Below, in pieces: positions 17,873 through 25,598 of a stretch of DNA of 64,000 nucleotides. The notes beneath the pieces are model-generated. The model had not been told where the DNA came from. It was given only the letters and a program-made list of their open reading frames with translations, and ran no database searches. Source of the stretch: Sphingobacteriales bacterium (GTDB lineage Bacteria; Bacteroidota; Bacteroidia; Chitinophagales; Chitinophagaceae); assembly GCA_003963365.1 (NCBI GenBank), contig RXJG01000005.1, forward strand, positions 136,811 through 200,810, given 5' to 3'. Made by a program: the position numbers and the translations under genes. Position 1 is the first letter of the stretch, and every line of letters begins with the position of its first letter.

Positions 17873-18662
17873 CGTTTTCTTTTCTTCCTGCAGCATTGAC
17901 CATGGTTATGATAATTCATTACCAGCTAAATTCATTACGCATGTTAGGAAAAATACAGCACCCGTTGAAACCATAAAACCGGTTAAGGTGAAAAAGAAGA
18001 AAACGATCTACTTAACTTTTGATGATGGCCCTAACAAAGGCACCAAAAATGTACTGCAGGTAATTAATGAAGAACAGGTACCTGTTAGTATGTTTATTGT
18101 TGGTCAGCATGTGTATGGCAGCCAGGAGCAACAAGCAATATGGGATAGTTTGCAAAAAGACAGTTTAGTGGAACTGTGCAACCACAGTTTTACTCATGCC
18201 CATAATAAGTATAATAAATTTTATACTAATGACAGTACAGTAGTAACGGATTTTGAAAGATGTAAAGATTCCCTTGGTCTTGACAATAATATTGTACGAA
18301 CGCCGGGAAGAAATATTTGGAGAACAGCAACTATAAGCTCCACCGATATTAAAAAAAGTAGCGAAGCTGCCGATTCATTATATAAAGATGGATTTACTGT
18401 TGTGGGCTGGGATGTGGAATGGCGTTTTAATGATTCGTTGAAATTAAAACAAACAACGGATGAAATGATAAATGAGGTTGACAGTGCATTTATTAAAAAC
18501 AAAACTAAAACGCCTGAGCATTTAGTATTATTGGCACACGACCAGGTATTTGCCGATTCAACCGATGCTTCTTCTTTGAAGAACTTTATCCGTTTATTAA
18601 AGCTCAAGGACGAATATAATATTGAGTTTGTAAGCCGTTACCCCGGTCTAAAACAACAATAA
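17793..18662 (+). CDS. Polysaccharide deacetylase (NodB homology), probable lipoprotein
   Basis: A NodB-domain carbohydrate esterase (CE4 type). Motif 1 is TFDDGP (residues 75-80), with Asp77/78 for base and metal binding. Motif 2 is NHSFTH with the two metal histidines. RTPGR, GWDVEWRF and LLAHDQ match motifs 3, 4 and 5. Such enzymes remove N-acetyl groups from chitin- or peptidoglycan-like glycans outside the cytoplasm. A hydrophobic stretch NSFLIVFFSSC ends in a lipobox-like Cys33, but the residues before it (MDTSDGSSDDESEEQ) are acidic and unlike a signal peptide. The true start is therefore uncertain; no ATG/GTG/TTG lies just before the hydrophobic core. Confidence 0.85.
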   Translation: MDTSDGSSDDESEEQTALKFFRNSFLIVFFSSCSIDHGYDNSLPAKFITHVRKNTAPVETIKPVKVKKKKTIYLTFDDGPNKGTKNVLQVINEEQVPVSMFIVGQHVYGSQEQQAIWDSLQKDSLVELCNHSFTHAHNKYNKFYTNDSTVVTDFERCKDSLGLDNNIVRTPGRNIWRTATISSTDIKKSSEAADSLYKDGFTVVGWDVEWRFNDSLKLKQTTDEMINEVDSAFIKNKTKTPEHLVLLAHDQVFADSTDASSLKNFIRLLKLKDEYNIEFVSRYPGLKQQ

Positions 18663-18720
18663 GCTTAACGAAACATTTTAATTAAGAATAACTAATTTTA
18701 CGGTTCTAAATTTTACAACT

Positions 18721-19476
18721 ATGGCATTATTTAAGTCTGGCAATCCCACCCTGTCAGAAAAAGCTTTTCAAAGTGCAATTGTTACAGACTATCAAAATGT
18801 AATGACTGTCCGTGGCACACTTAATAAGTTTGGATTTTTATTTGTGATGATGATGGCTTCTGCTGTTTTCAGCTGGAAGTATTATTATGATGGAGCTAAT
18901 GTGATGCCGCTCATTTTAACCGGCGCAATAGGTGGACTAATTGTAGCGCTGGTAATTACGTTTAAAAAAGAGTGGTCTCCTTTTTTAGCTCCTGCTTATG
19001 GTTTATTAGAAGGTTTATTCGTAGGTAGTATCTCTGCTTACTATGATTATGCATTTAAAGAAAAATATCCCGGCATTATAATGAATGCAGTTGGAATAAC
19101 TTTCGCTGTTACCATTGCTATGTTTCTGTTATACAACTTCCGTATAATACAGGCTACACAAAAATTTAAAGCGATCATCTTCACCGCTACCGCAGGTATT
19201 GCTATATTTTATTTTATTACCTGGATACTGGGAATGTTTGGAATTCATATTCCATTCCTTGTAGAAGGTAGTATGTTGGGGATTGGATTCTCCTTGTTTG
19301 TAGTAGCTATTGCTGCGCTAAACCTGATTCTTGATTTTGATATGATTGAACAAGGGGCGGCACAAGGGGCGCCAAAGTATATGGAATGGTATGCAGGTTT
19401 CGGCTTGCTGGTTACATTAGTTTGGTTATACCTGGAAATTCTTCGCCTGCTTTCAAAACTTAGCGATAGAAAATAA
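18721..19476 (+). CDS. Bax inhibitor-1/YccA family membrane protein
   Basis: A 251-residue protein with about seven hydrophobic helices. It begins MALFKSGNPTLSEKAFQ, the Bacteroidota-type N-terminus of the YccA branch of the Bax inhibitor-1 (TMBIM) family. The conserved central ITFAVTIAMFLLY helix and late DFDMIEQGA motif are present; in TMBIM proteins conserved aspartates near the C-terminal helices gate proton-sensitive calcium leak. The physiological role in bacteria is poorly defined. It is a single gene followed by a clear terminator shared with the ars operon. Confidence 0.92.
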   Translation: MALFKSGNPTLSEKAFQSAIVTDYQNVMTVRGTLNKFGFLFVMMMASAVFSWKYYYDGANVMPLILTGAIGGLIVALVITFKKEWSPFLAPAYGLLEGLFVGSISAYYDYAFKEKYPGIIMNAVGITFAVTIAMFLLYNFRIIQATQKFKAIIFTATAGIAIFYFITWILGMFGIHIPFLVEGSMLGIGFSLFVVAIAALNLILDFDMIEQGAAQGAPKYMEWYAGFGLLVTLVWLYLEILRLLSKLSDRK

Positions 19477-19494
19477 TCTTCTATAGACTTCAAT

Positions 19495-19525
19495 AAAAAA
19501 GGTTCGCATCTGCGAACCTTTTTTA
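19495..19525. terminator. Bidirectional intrinsic terminator
   Basis: The arms AAAAAAGGTTCGCA and TGCGAACCTTTTTT form a strong stem with a tiny loop and end in T-runs on both strands. It lies between the converging ends of the Bax-inhibitor gene and arsC, so it can stop both transcripts. Confidence 0.85.
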
Positions 19526-19921
19526 TTACAATTCTTCAATCAGTTCCTTTACTTTATTACTGATATAATCCCTTACTTTATTAAATTCTTCCGGTTCCAT
19601 GTATTTGGGATCGGGTATCTGCCAGTCAATAAATTGTTTAGCCGGCATCCACGGACAAGCATCACCACAACCCATGGTAACCACTGCATCAAATGGTGCA
19701 TATTGTTCTACTTCCTGCAATGATTTTGATTCATGTTTGCTCAAATCATACCCTAACTCTTTCATAGCAGCAATTGCTTTGGGATTTACCACGCCACTGG
19801 GTTTGCTTCCGGCACTATATGCTTCCACTTCATCTCCCCCATGAATAATGGCAAACGCCTGGCTCATTTGAGAACGGTTACTGTTTTCTACACAAACAAA
19901 AAGCAGTTTCTTTTTTGACAT
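19526..19921 (-). CDS. arsC: Arsenate reductase, thioredoxin-coupled type
   Basis: A 131-residue low-molecular-weight-phosphatase-fold reductase that converts arsenate to arsenite. The phosphatase loop C10-VENSN-R16 binds arsenate. C85 and C89 (MGCGDACPW) provide the other two redox cysteines of the Staphylococcus pI258-type triple-cysteine relay, which is recycled by thioredoxin. The acid motif PDPKY is present. It is the last gene of the ars operon, six bases after the aquaporin gene. Confidence 0.93.
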   Translation of the reverse strand: MSKKKLLFVCVENSNRSQMSQAFAIIHGGDEVEAYSAGSKPSGVVNPKAIAAMKELGYDLSKHESKSLQEVEQYAPFDAVVTMGCGDACPWMPAKQFIDWQIPDPKYMEPEEFNKVRDYISNKVKELIEEL

Positions 19922-19926
19922 AATTT

Positions 19927-20565
19927 TTATTGTTTGATGATTTTACATACTATAACAGCTATTAAAGCACCAATAAACGGCGCTGTTAAATAAACCCATA
20001 TATCATTAAAATGTCCGCTTACTATTGCAGGTGCTAATGATCTTGCAGGGTTCATAGAGGCTCCCGAAACAGGTCCGGCAAACATTGCTTCCAGTAACAC
20101 TACACTTCCTATTGCAAGTCCTGCAAACATTCCCTGTTCTTTAGAGCCTGTTGCCACCTGTAAAATGACAAACATTAGAAAGAAGGTAAGCAGCACTTCC
20201 AAAATAAATGATTGGATAGCTGAACCGCCTGGAATGGTGGCACCCAGTAATGAATTAGCAGGGAATAACAACTTAAGCGCAGTACTTGCTGCTATAGCCC
20301 CTGATAGCTGACTGGTTAAATAAGGGATCGTTTTCTTCCATTCAAAATTTTTATTGACTGCAAAAGCAATAGTAACAGCAGGATTTAAATGTGCACCTGA
20401 AACATCACCAACTGCATATATCATTGCCATTACAACAAGTCCAAAAGTTATAGCGATACCTGCATGCGTTACCTGTCCATTCGAAACTTCATTAATTACA
20501 ACCGCACCAGTTCCACAAAATACAAGCGTAAAAGTTCCAATAAATTCAGCCAGGTATTTTCTCAT
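19927..20565 (-). CDS. MIP-family channel (aquaporin/aquaglyceroporin) of the ars operon
   Basis: A 212-residue channel with six helices and the two pore-forming half-helices carrying NPA motifs (N61-P-A in GAHLNPAVT and N172-P-A in GASMNPARS). Many such channels pass uncharged arsenous acid. In Sinorhizobium an ars operon lacks an efflux pump and uses the aquaglyceroporin AqpS as arsenite exit with ArsC. No ArsB or Acr3 gene is visible here, so this channel may serve that role. Whether it is water- or arsenite-selective cannot be read directly. Confidence 0.9.
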   Translation of the reverse strand: MRKYLAEFIGTFTLVFCGTGAVVINEVSNGQVTHAGIAITFGLVVMAMIYAVGDVSGAHLNPAVTIAFAVNKNFEWKKTIPYLTSQLSGAIAASTALKLLFPANSLLGATIPGGSAIQSFILEVLLTFFLMFVILQVATGSKEQGMFAGLAIGSVVLLEAMFAGPVSGASMNPARSLAPAIVSGHFNDIWVYLTAPFIGALIAVIVCKIIKQ

Positions 20566-20624
20566 GCTTTTATATTTTTCTTCATCATTTACAACTATTA
20601 AATGCTAATGCAGTTGAAAATAAT

Positions 20625-21482
20625 TTAACAGCATCCGCTGCCCGGCTCACAGCATTTGCGTTCATCTTTAGCTGGTTTTTCAGCATACACCGTTACACTC
20701 AATATTCTTAAGCTACTATTCTTATATTCATTTACTTCCTCTTCACTTAAGTAATTCGCCAGGATATCATCCGGAATATTGATCACCTTTTCCTTCTGCA
20801 GCGTAATATTTACAAACCCTGCTTCTCTAATGATGGACAAATAATTTTCTTTTTGAATAGCGCCGCTTACACAACCTGCATACAATTCAGCAACCTCTTT
20901 CCATTTAGCAGGCAACTCACCATTTAATACAATATCCGAGATAGAAAAATGTGCGCCGGGTTTTAAGGTCCTGTAAATTTCGCTGATCACTTTATGTTTG
21001 TTTGGCACAAGATTCAGGACACAGTTACTTACAATTACATCAGCATAATTGCTGGTTACCGGCATATCTTCAATATCACCTAAACGAAATTCTACATTAT
21101 TATATCCAACTTTTTCTGCATTGGCCCCCGCTTTGGTAACCATAGCTTCTGTAAAATCAATACCAAGCACTCTTCCTTTTTCTCCAACTATCCGCCTGGC
21201 AATAAAAGCATCATTGCCGGCACCGCTTCCCAAATCAATTACCGTGTTTCCTTTCCTGATTTGTGCAAACTCAGTTGGCAAACCACAGCCTAATCCTAAA
21301 TCGGCATCAGGATTATATCCTTCCAGCTTTGTGTAATCATCGGCCATAATATTATAAACATCCTCCCCACAACAGGATGAAGTAGCTCCGCAACAGGAAC
21401 TGAGATTTTGCGACTGTGATTGACTGGCAATGGCTGCATATTTTTCCTTTACCAGTTCTTTTAATTGAGCTTCGTTGTTCAT
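20625..21482 (-). CDS. arsM: Arsenite S-adenosylmethionine methyltransferase
   Basis: A 285-residue ArsM that methylates arsenite stepwise to volatile or excreted species. The three conserved arsenic-binding cysteines are visible as C66 (GLGCGLP), C154 (VSNCVLNL) and C204 (YAGCVSGAI). The SAM site is VIDLGSGAGNDAF. Additional cysteine pairs flank the domain (C30/C31, C37/C38 and a CCEPGSGCC tail), which may capture metalloid. It lies between arsR and the aquaporin gene and is probably cotranscribed. Confidence 0.95.
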   Translation of the reverse strand: MNNEAQLKELVKEKYAAIASQSQSQNLSSCCGATSSCCGEDVYNIMADDYTKLEGYNPDADLGLGCGLPTEFAQIRKGNTVIDLGSGAGNDAFIARRIVGEKGRVLGIDFTEAMVTKAGANAEKVGYNNVEFRLGDIEDMPVTSNYADVIVSNCVLNLVPNKHKVISEIYRTLKPGAHFSISDIVLNGELPAKWKEVAELYAGCVSGAIQKENYLSIIREAGFVNITLQKEKVINIPDDILANYLSEEEVNEYKNSSLRILSVTVYAEKPAKDERKCCEPGSGCC

Positions 21483-21513
21483 GGCTTTACTTTTTATGTT
21501 TATATTATACTTT

Positions 21514-21849
21514 TTAACAACAGGCTTTTTCGTTTTTAATCTTCAGGTTGGCAAACAAACCATTGAATTCATTATTGAATTTTTCAAAAGCCTTCCAGTT
21601 AATACAATAACAACTGCGTGGACCATCTATTGTTCCATTGATCAATCCTGCATTCTTCAATTCTTTTAAATGTTGTGATACGGTTGATTGTGCCAATGGT
21701 AATACATCCACTATCTCTCCGCAAATGCATTTGTTATGCTGAGCCAGTACTTTTAATATAGCAATACGGGCAGGATGACTCATAGCTTTGGCAAAAGCTG
21801 CCAGGTCCTGTTCCTTTTGTGTAAACTCTTCTTTTTTATGAAATGCCAT
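21514..21849 (-). CDS. arsR: ArsR-family metalloid-responsive repressor
   Basis: A 111-residue winged-helix repressor. The recognition region [13 protein letters not shown] follows a metalloid-site motif CICGE (C41, C43) of the ArsR/SmtB type. Further cysteines at 80, 82 and the C-terminal CC pair could complete arsenite binding. It should repress its own operon and release DNA on arsenite binding. Its start overlaps the end of the upstream methyltransferase by 14 bases, so it is translated from the same transcript. A candidate operator at 22532-22547 straddles the -7 box. Confidence 0.94.
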   Translation of the reverse strand: MAFHKKEEFTQKEQDLAAFAKAMSHPARIAILKVLAQHNKCICGEIVDVLPLAQSTVSQHLKELKNAGLINGTIDGPRSCYCINWKAFEKFNNEFNGLFANLKIKNEKACC

Positions 21850-22465
21850 AGCTGGTTGTTTTTAAAAAACTGCAGTATAAAAAATTTTGAATAGTATTGA
21901 ATGGTGTAAGATGATCAGCAGTGATACATTTGATCTTATGAAAATACTTTTTTACAAATGCAGATAAACTGCTTTCATTATATTGCTTAACCGGTAAGCC
22001 ACTGCATTCATCCGGCCCCTGGTCAGAAAAAGCACCAATGATGATCTTAGCATTTGGTTTTAAATATTTGTTAGCTGTTTCTAAATATAGTTTCCGGTCT
22101 GCTTCATCGGTTAAGAAATGTAATACAGCCCTGTCGTGCCATACATCAAACTTTTTAGCCGGAGCAAAACCATTTATATCTGCCACAATCCAATTTACCA
22201 GTTTTGCTTTTTCTCCCAACCGCTGAATTGATTTTTCCAGTGCTTTCTCAGAAATATCCAGCACCGTAATATCTGAATAACCTTCCTGCAATAAATAATC
22301 AACAAGATTACCATCTCCTCCCCCCACATCAATAACAGCCGCCTCTTTTTGAATATTCAGCTCTTTAAAAAAGCGCAATGAAACTTCCGGTTTTGACTGA
22401 TACCAGCTTACATCCATCGAGTCTTTATTGCCATAAACTTTCTGCCAGTGTTCCCGGGTATTCAT
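21836..22465 (-). CDS. Class I SAM methyltransferase, first gene of the ars operon
   Basis: A 209-residue methyltransferase unlike ArsM. It begins [22 protein letters not shown], a pattern found in thiopurine/tellurite-resistance-like and related small methyltransferases. The SAM site is [16 protein letters not shown] and the later motif [10 protein letters not shown] is typical of the same subgroup. Being promoter-proximal and overlapping arsR ties its expression to arsenic. A role in detoxification of methylated or thiolated arsenicals is suggested by position only. The substrate is unknown. Confidence 0.85.
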   Translation of the reverse strand: MNTREHWQKVYGNKDSMDVSWYQSKPEVSLRFFKELNIQKEAAVIDVGGGDGNLVDYLLQEGYSDITVLDISEKALEKSIQRLGEKAKLVNWIVADINGFAPAKKFDVWHDRAVLHFLTDEADRKLYLETANKYLKPNAKIIIGAFSDQGPDECSGLPVKQYNESSLSAFVKKYFHKIKCITADHLTPFNTIQNFLYCSFLKTTSYGIS

Positions 22466-22501
22466 TAATCTTTTTTTTACGATGATTATGTTTATTAAAA
22501 A

Positions 22502-22518
22502 AGACGAACCGGTCGTCT
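22502..22518. promoter_or_regulatory. Inverted repeat in the ars leader
   Basis: Perfect six-base arms AGACGA and TCGTCT flank a five-base spacer. The element would lie within the transcribed leader, about 40 bases before the first ars start codon and downstream of the predicted -7 box. It could be a secondary operator or an RNA hairpin. Confidence 0.45.
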
Positions 22519-22531
22519 AAGTTCATTCTAT

Positions 22532-22568
22532 ATCGCAAATATACGATTAATAAATTCAGCTAATCAAA
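22532..22568 (-). promoter_or_regulatory. ars promoter with operator-like arms around the -7 box
   Basis: On the minus strand a TTTG (-33 type, plus 22565-22568) is followed after 21 bases by TATATTTG (plus 22536-22543), a full match to the Bacteroidota -7 consensus TAnnTTTG. The -7 box is flanked exactly by the inverted half-sites ATCG and CGAT (22532-22535, 22544-22547). A repressor bound there would block sigma contact, which suits ArsR. Confidence 0.6.
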
Positions 22569-22660
22569 TTTTCCAGGTCAATTTTTAATTAAATAATAAT
22601 TTAACCGGCCATAAAGTATATTAACAAACTGATCTTCAGAAATACTTATCTTCACTGTCT

Positions 22661-24481
22661 ATGAAAAAAATATTTATTTTCCTCAGTGCGATACTGACAC
22701 TTTCTCTTTCTTTACCCGCCCAGGAACTTCATTACTCCATTACCAGAACAATGATTCCTATGCGGGATGGCGTTAAACTATTTACAGTAATTATCAGCCC
22801 TGATAACGCCACTGAAAAATTACCAATACTGTTGCAGCGTACTCCGTATGGTGCCGATGTTCCCGGTAATTTTAATCCTTTATTGGTACCCTCTGCAGCA
22901 ACAATGGCAAAGGAAGGATACATTTTTGTACGCCAGGATATTCGTGGCAAATACAAAAGTGAAGGTGATATGCAAATTCATACACCATTAATTTCCGTGC
23001 AGAATAAAAATGCTATTGATGAAAGTTCCGATACATGGGATACGGTTGACTGGCTGATCAATAATGTTTCCAATAATAATGGAAAAGCAGGCATTTATGG
23101 TGTTTCATATCCCGGCTGGCTGGCATTAGTGGGGGCTGTTAATCCGCATCCGGCATTAAAAGCTTCCAGCGAACAGGCTTGTATGGGTGATTTGTTTTTG
23201 GGCGATGATTTTCATCACAACGGGGCATTCCGGTTGAGCTACGGTTTTGAATATACCTATGAAGTGGAGTATGATAAAACAACTGACAGCGATTTCCCTT
23301 TTCCACAATATGATTTGTATAACTGGTATCTGAACATGGGATCATTAAAAGATATCAACGATAAATATTTTCATAACAAAGTTCCTACCTGGAATAATTT
23401 TATCAAACATCCAAACTATGATGAGTTCTGGCAAAAGAATTCACCGTTGAGTTATGTTTCTTCTCCGCAAATTCCTCAACTGCATGTGGGAGGTTATTTT
23501 GACCAGGAAGATATTAATGGCCCGCAGCTGATGTATGCACATATGGAGAAAAAGGATTCATTCAACCGGAATCATATTGTATTAGGGCCATGGAATCACG
23601 GACAATGGAGCGGGCCTAAAGCTGATAGTTTGGGTAAAATAAGTTTTGAAAGTAAAACAGCAGTATGGTTCCAGGATTTGCAAAAGCAATGGTTTGATTA
23701 CTGGCTGAAAGGAAAAGGTGATGGCAAATTTAAAGAAGCTTATTGTTTTCAAACAGGAAGTAACCAATGGAAAACATATGATCAATGGCCGCCAAAAGAA
23801 ACCACTTCAAAAAAATTATATGCAGCGGCCGGTAATAAATGTTCATTCAACGCCCCTACTGCAACCAATGGTTTTGTAAGTTATATCAGTGATCCAAAGA
23901 AACCGGTGCCTTACCGGACATTACCGATTGAAGCAACGTACGGGCCGGGCAGCCGCTGGAGACCCTGGCAGGTAGAAGATCAGCGTTTTGTTACCACCAG
24001 GCCGGATGTGGTAAGTTTTACAGGAGAAACATTAGAGAACGATCTTACTGTTACGGGGAAAATTACCGCTCATGTTTTTGCCAGTACCACTGGTACCGAT
24101 GCAGACTGGATTGTAAAAGTCATAGATGTTTACCCTGATATCAATGGAAAGAGCTTAGCAATGAGCGGTTATCAATTACCGGTCGCCATGGAAGTATTTC
24201 GTGGAAGGTTCAGAAAAAGTTTTAGTAAGCCTGAGCCATTAACGCCGGGTAAAGTGAATGAATTTGTAATTGATCTTCATCAAATCAATCATACCTTTTT
24301 AAAAGGACATAAGCTGATGATTCAAATACAAAGCAGCTGGTTCCCGGTGATTGACCGTAATCCTCAGAAATATGTACCGAATATTTTTGAAGCGAAAGAA
24401 TCAGATTTCATTAGAGCAGAACAACGTATTTATTTTTCCAAACAATACCCAACTTATATCGAGTTGCCGGTGATGGAATAA
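22661..24481 (+). CDS. CocE/NonD-family secreted hydrolase (S15-like)
   Basis: A 606-residue alpha/beta hydrolase with a signal peptide (MKKIFIFLSAILTLSLSLPAQ). The nucleophile elbow is GVSYPG with Ser149. The N-terminal MRDGVKLFT and TPYG segments and the DIRGKYKSEG motif are typical of CocE/X-Pro dipeptidyl-peptidase S15 domains. The catalytic Asp probably lies in GGYFDQED and the His in GPWNHGQW. The C-terminal jelly-roll domain (from about residue 400) is the usual PepX_C. It likely hydrolyses acylated or N-terminal peptide/ester bonds in the periplasm. It diverges from the ars operon with no obvious functional link. Confidence 0.92.
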   Translation: MKKIFIFLSAILTLSLSLPAQELHYSITRTMIPMRDGVKLFTVIISPDNATEKLPILLQRTPYGADVPGNFNPLLVPSAATMAKEGYIFVRQDIRGKYKSEGDMQIHTPLISVQNKNAIDESSDTWDTVDWLINNVSNNNGKAGIYGVSYPGWLALVGAVNPHPALKASSEQACMGDLFLGDDFHHNGAFRLSYGFEYTYEVEYDKTTDSDFPFPQYDLYNWYLNMGSLKDINDKYFHNKVPTWNNFIKHPNYDEFWQKNSPLSYVSSPQIPQLHVGGYFDQEDINGPQLMYAHMEKKDSFNRNHIVLGPWNHGQWSGPKADSLGKISFESKTAVWFQDLQKQWFDYWLKGKGDGKFKEAYCFQTGSNQWKTYDQWPPKETTSKKLYAAAGNKCSFNAPTATNGFVSYISDPKKPVPYRTLPIEATYGPGSRWRPWQVEDQRFVTTRPDVVSFTGETLENDLTVTGKITAHVFASTTGTDADWIVKVIDVYPDINGKSLAMSGYQLPVAMEVFRGRFRKSFSKPEPLTPGKVNEFVIDLHQINHTFLKGHKLMIQIQSSWFPVIDRNPQKYVPNIFEAKESDFIRAEQRIYFSKQYPTYIELPVME

Positions 24482-24510
24482 AAAAAGGAGAAGCGATGCT
24501 TCTCCTTTTT
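24482..24510. terminator. Bidirectional intrinsic terminator
   Basis: Arms AAAAAGGAGAAGC and GCTTCTCCTTTTT with a three-base loop. It sits directly after the CocE stop codon and just beyond the end of the converging AIM24 gene. Confidence 0.88.
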
Positions 24511-24529
24511 ACTTTATATAGATTCAAAA

Positions 24530-25354
24530 TTAAAATCCATCTCCATCCAACAAATTACCTAATCCGCCTAAAATACTTCCCTCTTCTTTACGATGACCAA
24601 ACTGCGGACTGTAAGAAATGATCTTACTTGCCAAACGACTAATCGGTAATGACTGCAACCACACTTTACCAGGACCACGCAATATTGCAAAGAATAAACC
24701 TTCACCGCCAAAAACCCAGTTACGTATACCACGTACCATTTCAATATCAAAATCAATATTACCGGTGTAGGCAACTACACATCCTGTATCCACTCTTAGC
24801 AATTCTCCCGGTACCAAAGTTTTTTCAATCACATAACCGCCTGCATGCATAAAAGCCATGCCATCACCCTCTATCTTTTCCATAATAAAACCTTCACCAC
24901 CAAAAATACCGGTACCTAATCTTCTTTGAAATGCTATTCCAATACTTACTCCTTTGGCAGCACATAAAAAAGCATCTTTTTGTGCAATGATCCTTCCACC
25001 TAATTGCTGCAGATCCATTGGAATAATCTTACCGGTATAAGGAGCAGCAAAACTCACTTTCCTCTTTCCTTGTCCGACATTGGTAAAAGCCGTCATAAAT
25101 AAACTTTCACCAATCAATAATCTTTTACCAGCACCTAATAACTTGCCTAACAAACCGCTTTGCTGTGATTGCTGGGAACCATCGCCAAAAATGGTTTGCA
25201 TCTCAATACCATCATCCATCATCATAAACGCACCACTTTCTGCAATGGCCGTTTCCTGCGGATCGAGTTCTATTTCTACAAACTGTAATTCTTCACCATA
25301 GATCTTATAATCAATCTCGTGATTGCTGCGCTGAGAAGCATACGTTACATCCAT
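24530..25354 (-). CDS. AIM24/TIGR00266-family protein
   Basis: A 274-residue protein with the beta-sandwich AIM24 fold made of internal repeats: ESGAFMMMDDGIEMQT, a glycine-rich GLLGKLLGAGKRLLIGES segment, and FGGEGFIMEKIEGDG repeated later as FGGEGLFFAILRGPG. No signal peptide or membrane helix is seen. The family is widespread, and its molecular role in bacteria is undefined. It is a single gene. Upstream a TAATTTTG -7 candidate (plus 25375-25382) lies next to a TAAGCGCTTA palindrome (25384-25393). Confidence 0.88.
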   Translation of the reverse strand: MDVTYASQRSNHEIDYKIYGEELQFVEIELDPQETAIAESGAFMMMDDGIEMQTIFGDGSQQSQQSGLLGKLLGAGKRLLIGESLFMTAFTNVGQGKRKVSFAAPYTGKIIPMDLQQLGGRIIAQKDAFLCAAKGVSIGIAFQRRLGTGIFGGEGFIMEKIEGDGMAFMHAGGYVIEKTLVPGELLRVDTGCVVAYTGNIDFDIEMVRGIRNWVFGGEGLFFAILRGPGKVWLQSLPISRLASKIISYSPQFGHRKEEGSILGGLGNLLDGDGF

Positions 25355-25434
25355 ATTTATATCATTTAGGAAAACAAAATTAATAAGCGCTTAATTCAAA
25401 AATCGGTGTGCCGGTGAAATTTCGGTGAAAATAT

Positions 25435-25497
25435 CCTGTCAATTGACAGGGGGTTCATTCATCATTTTAATGAAGGCTTCCGTCAGGCCACTGACGG
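25435..25497. repeat. Two palindromes in the AIM24-RND intergenic region
   Basis: A perfect 16-bp palindrome CCTGTCAATTGACAGG (25435-25450) is followed by a CCGTCA/TGACGG inverted repeat (25480-25485, 25492-25497) and a T-run on the plus strand. There is no plus-strand gene upstream for it to terminate, so its role is unclear. Confidence 0.55.
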
Positions 25498-25537
25498 CTG
25501 AAATTTTTTTTTCGTTTTTTACTACCAATAAGATAAA

Positions 25538-25563
25538 AGCCGTTCTTAAGAATAAGAACGGCT
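25538..25563 (-). terminator. Terminator of the RND efflux operon
   Basis: Perfect 11-bp arms AGCCGTTCTTA and TAAGAACGGCT with a four-base loop, followed by TTTTAT on the minus strand. It lies 35 bases after the stop codon of the RND pump gene. Confidence 0.8.
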
Positions 25564-25598
25564 AATTATAAACCAAAACCAACTGAGTTTATACTAAA

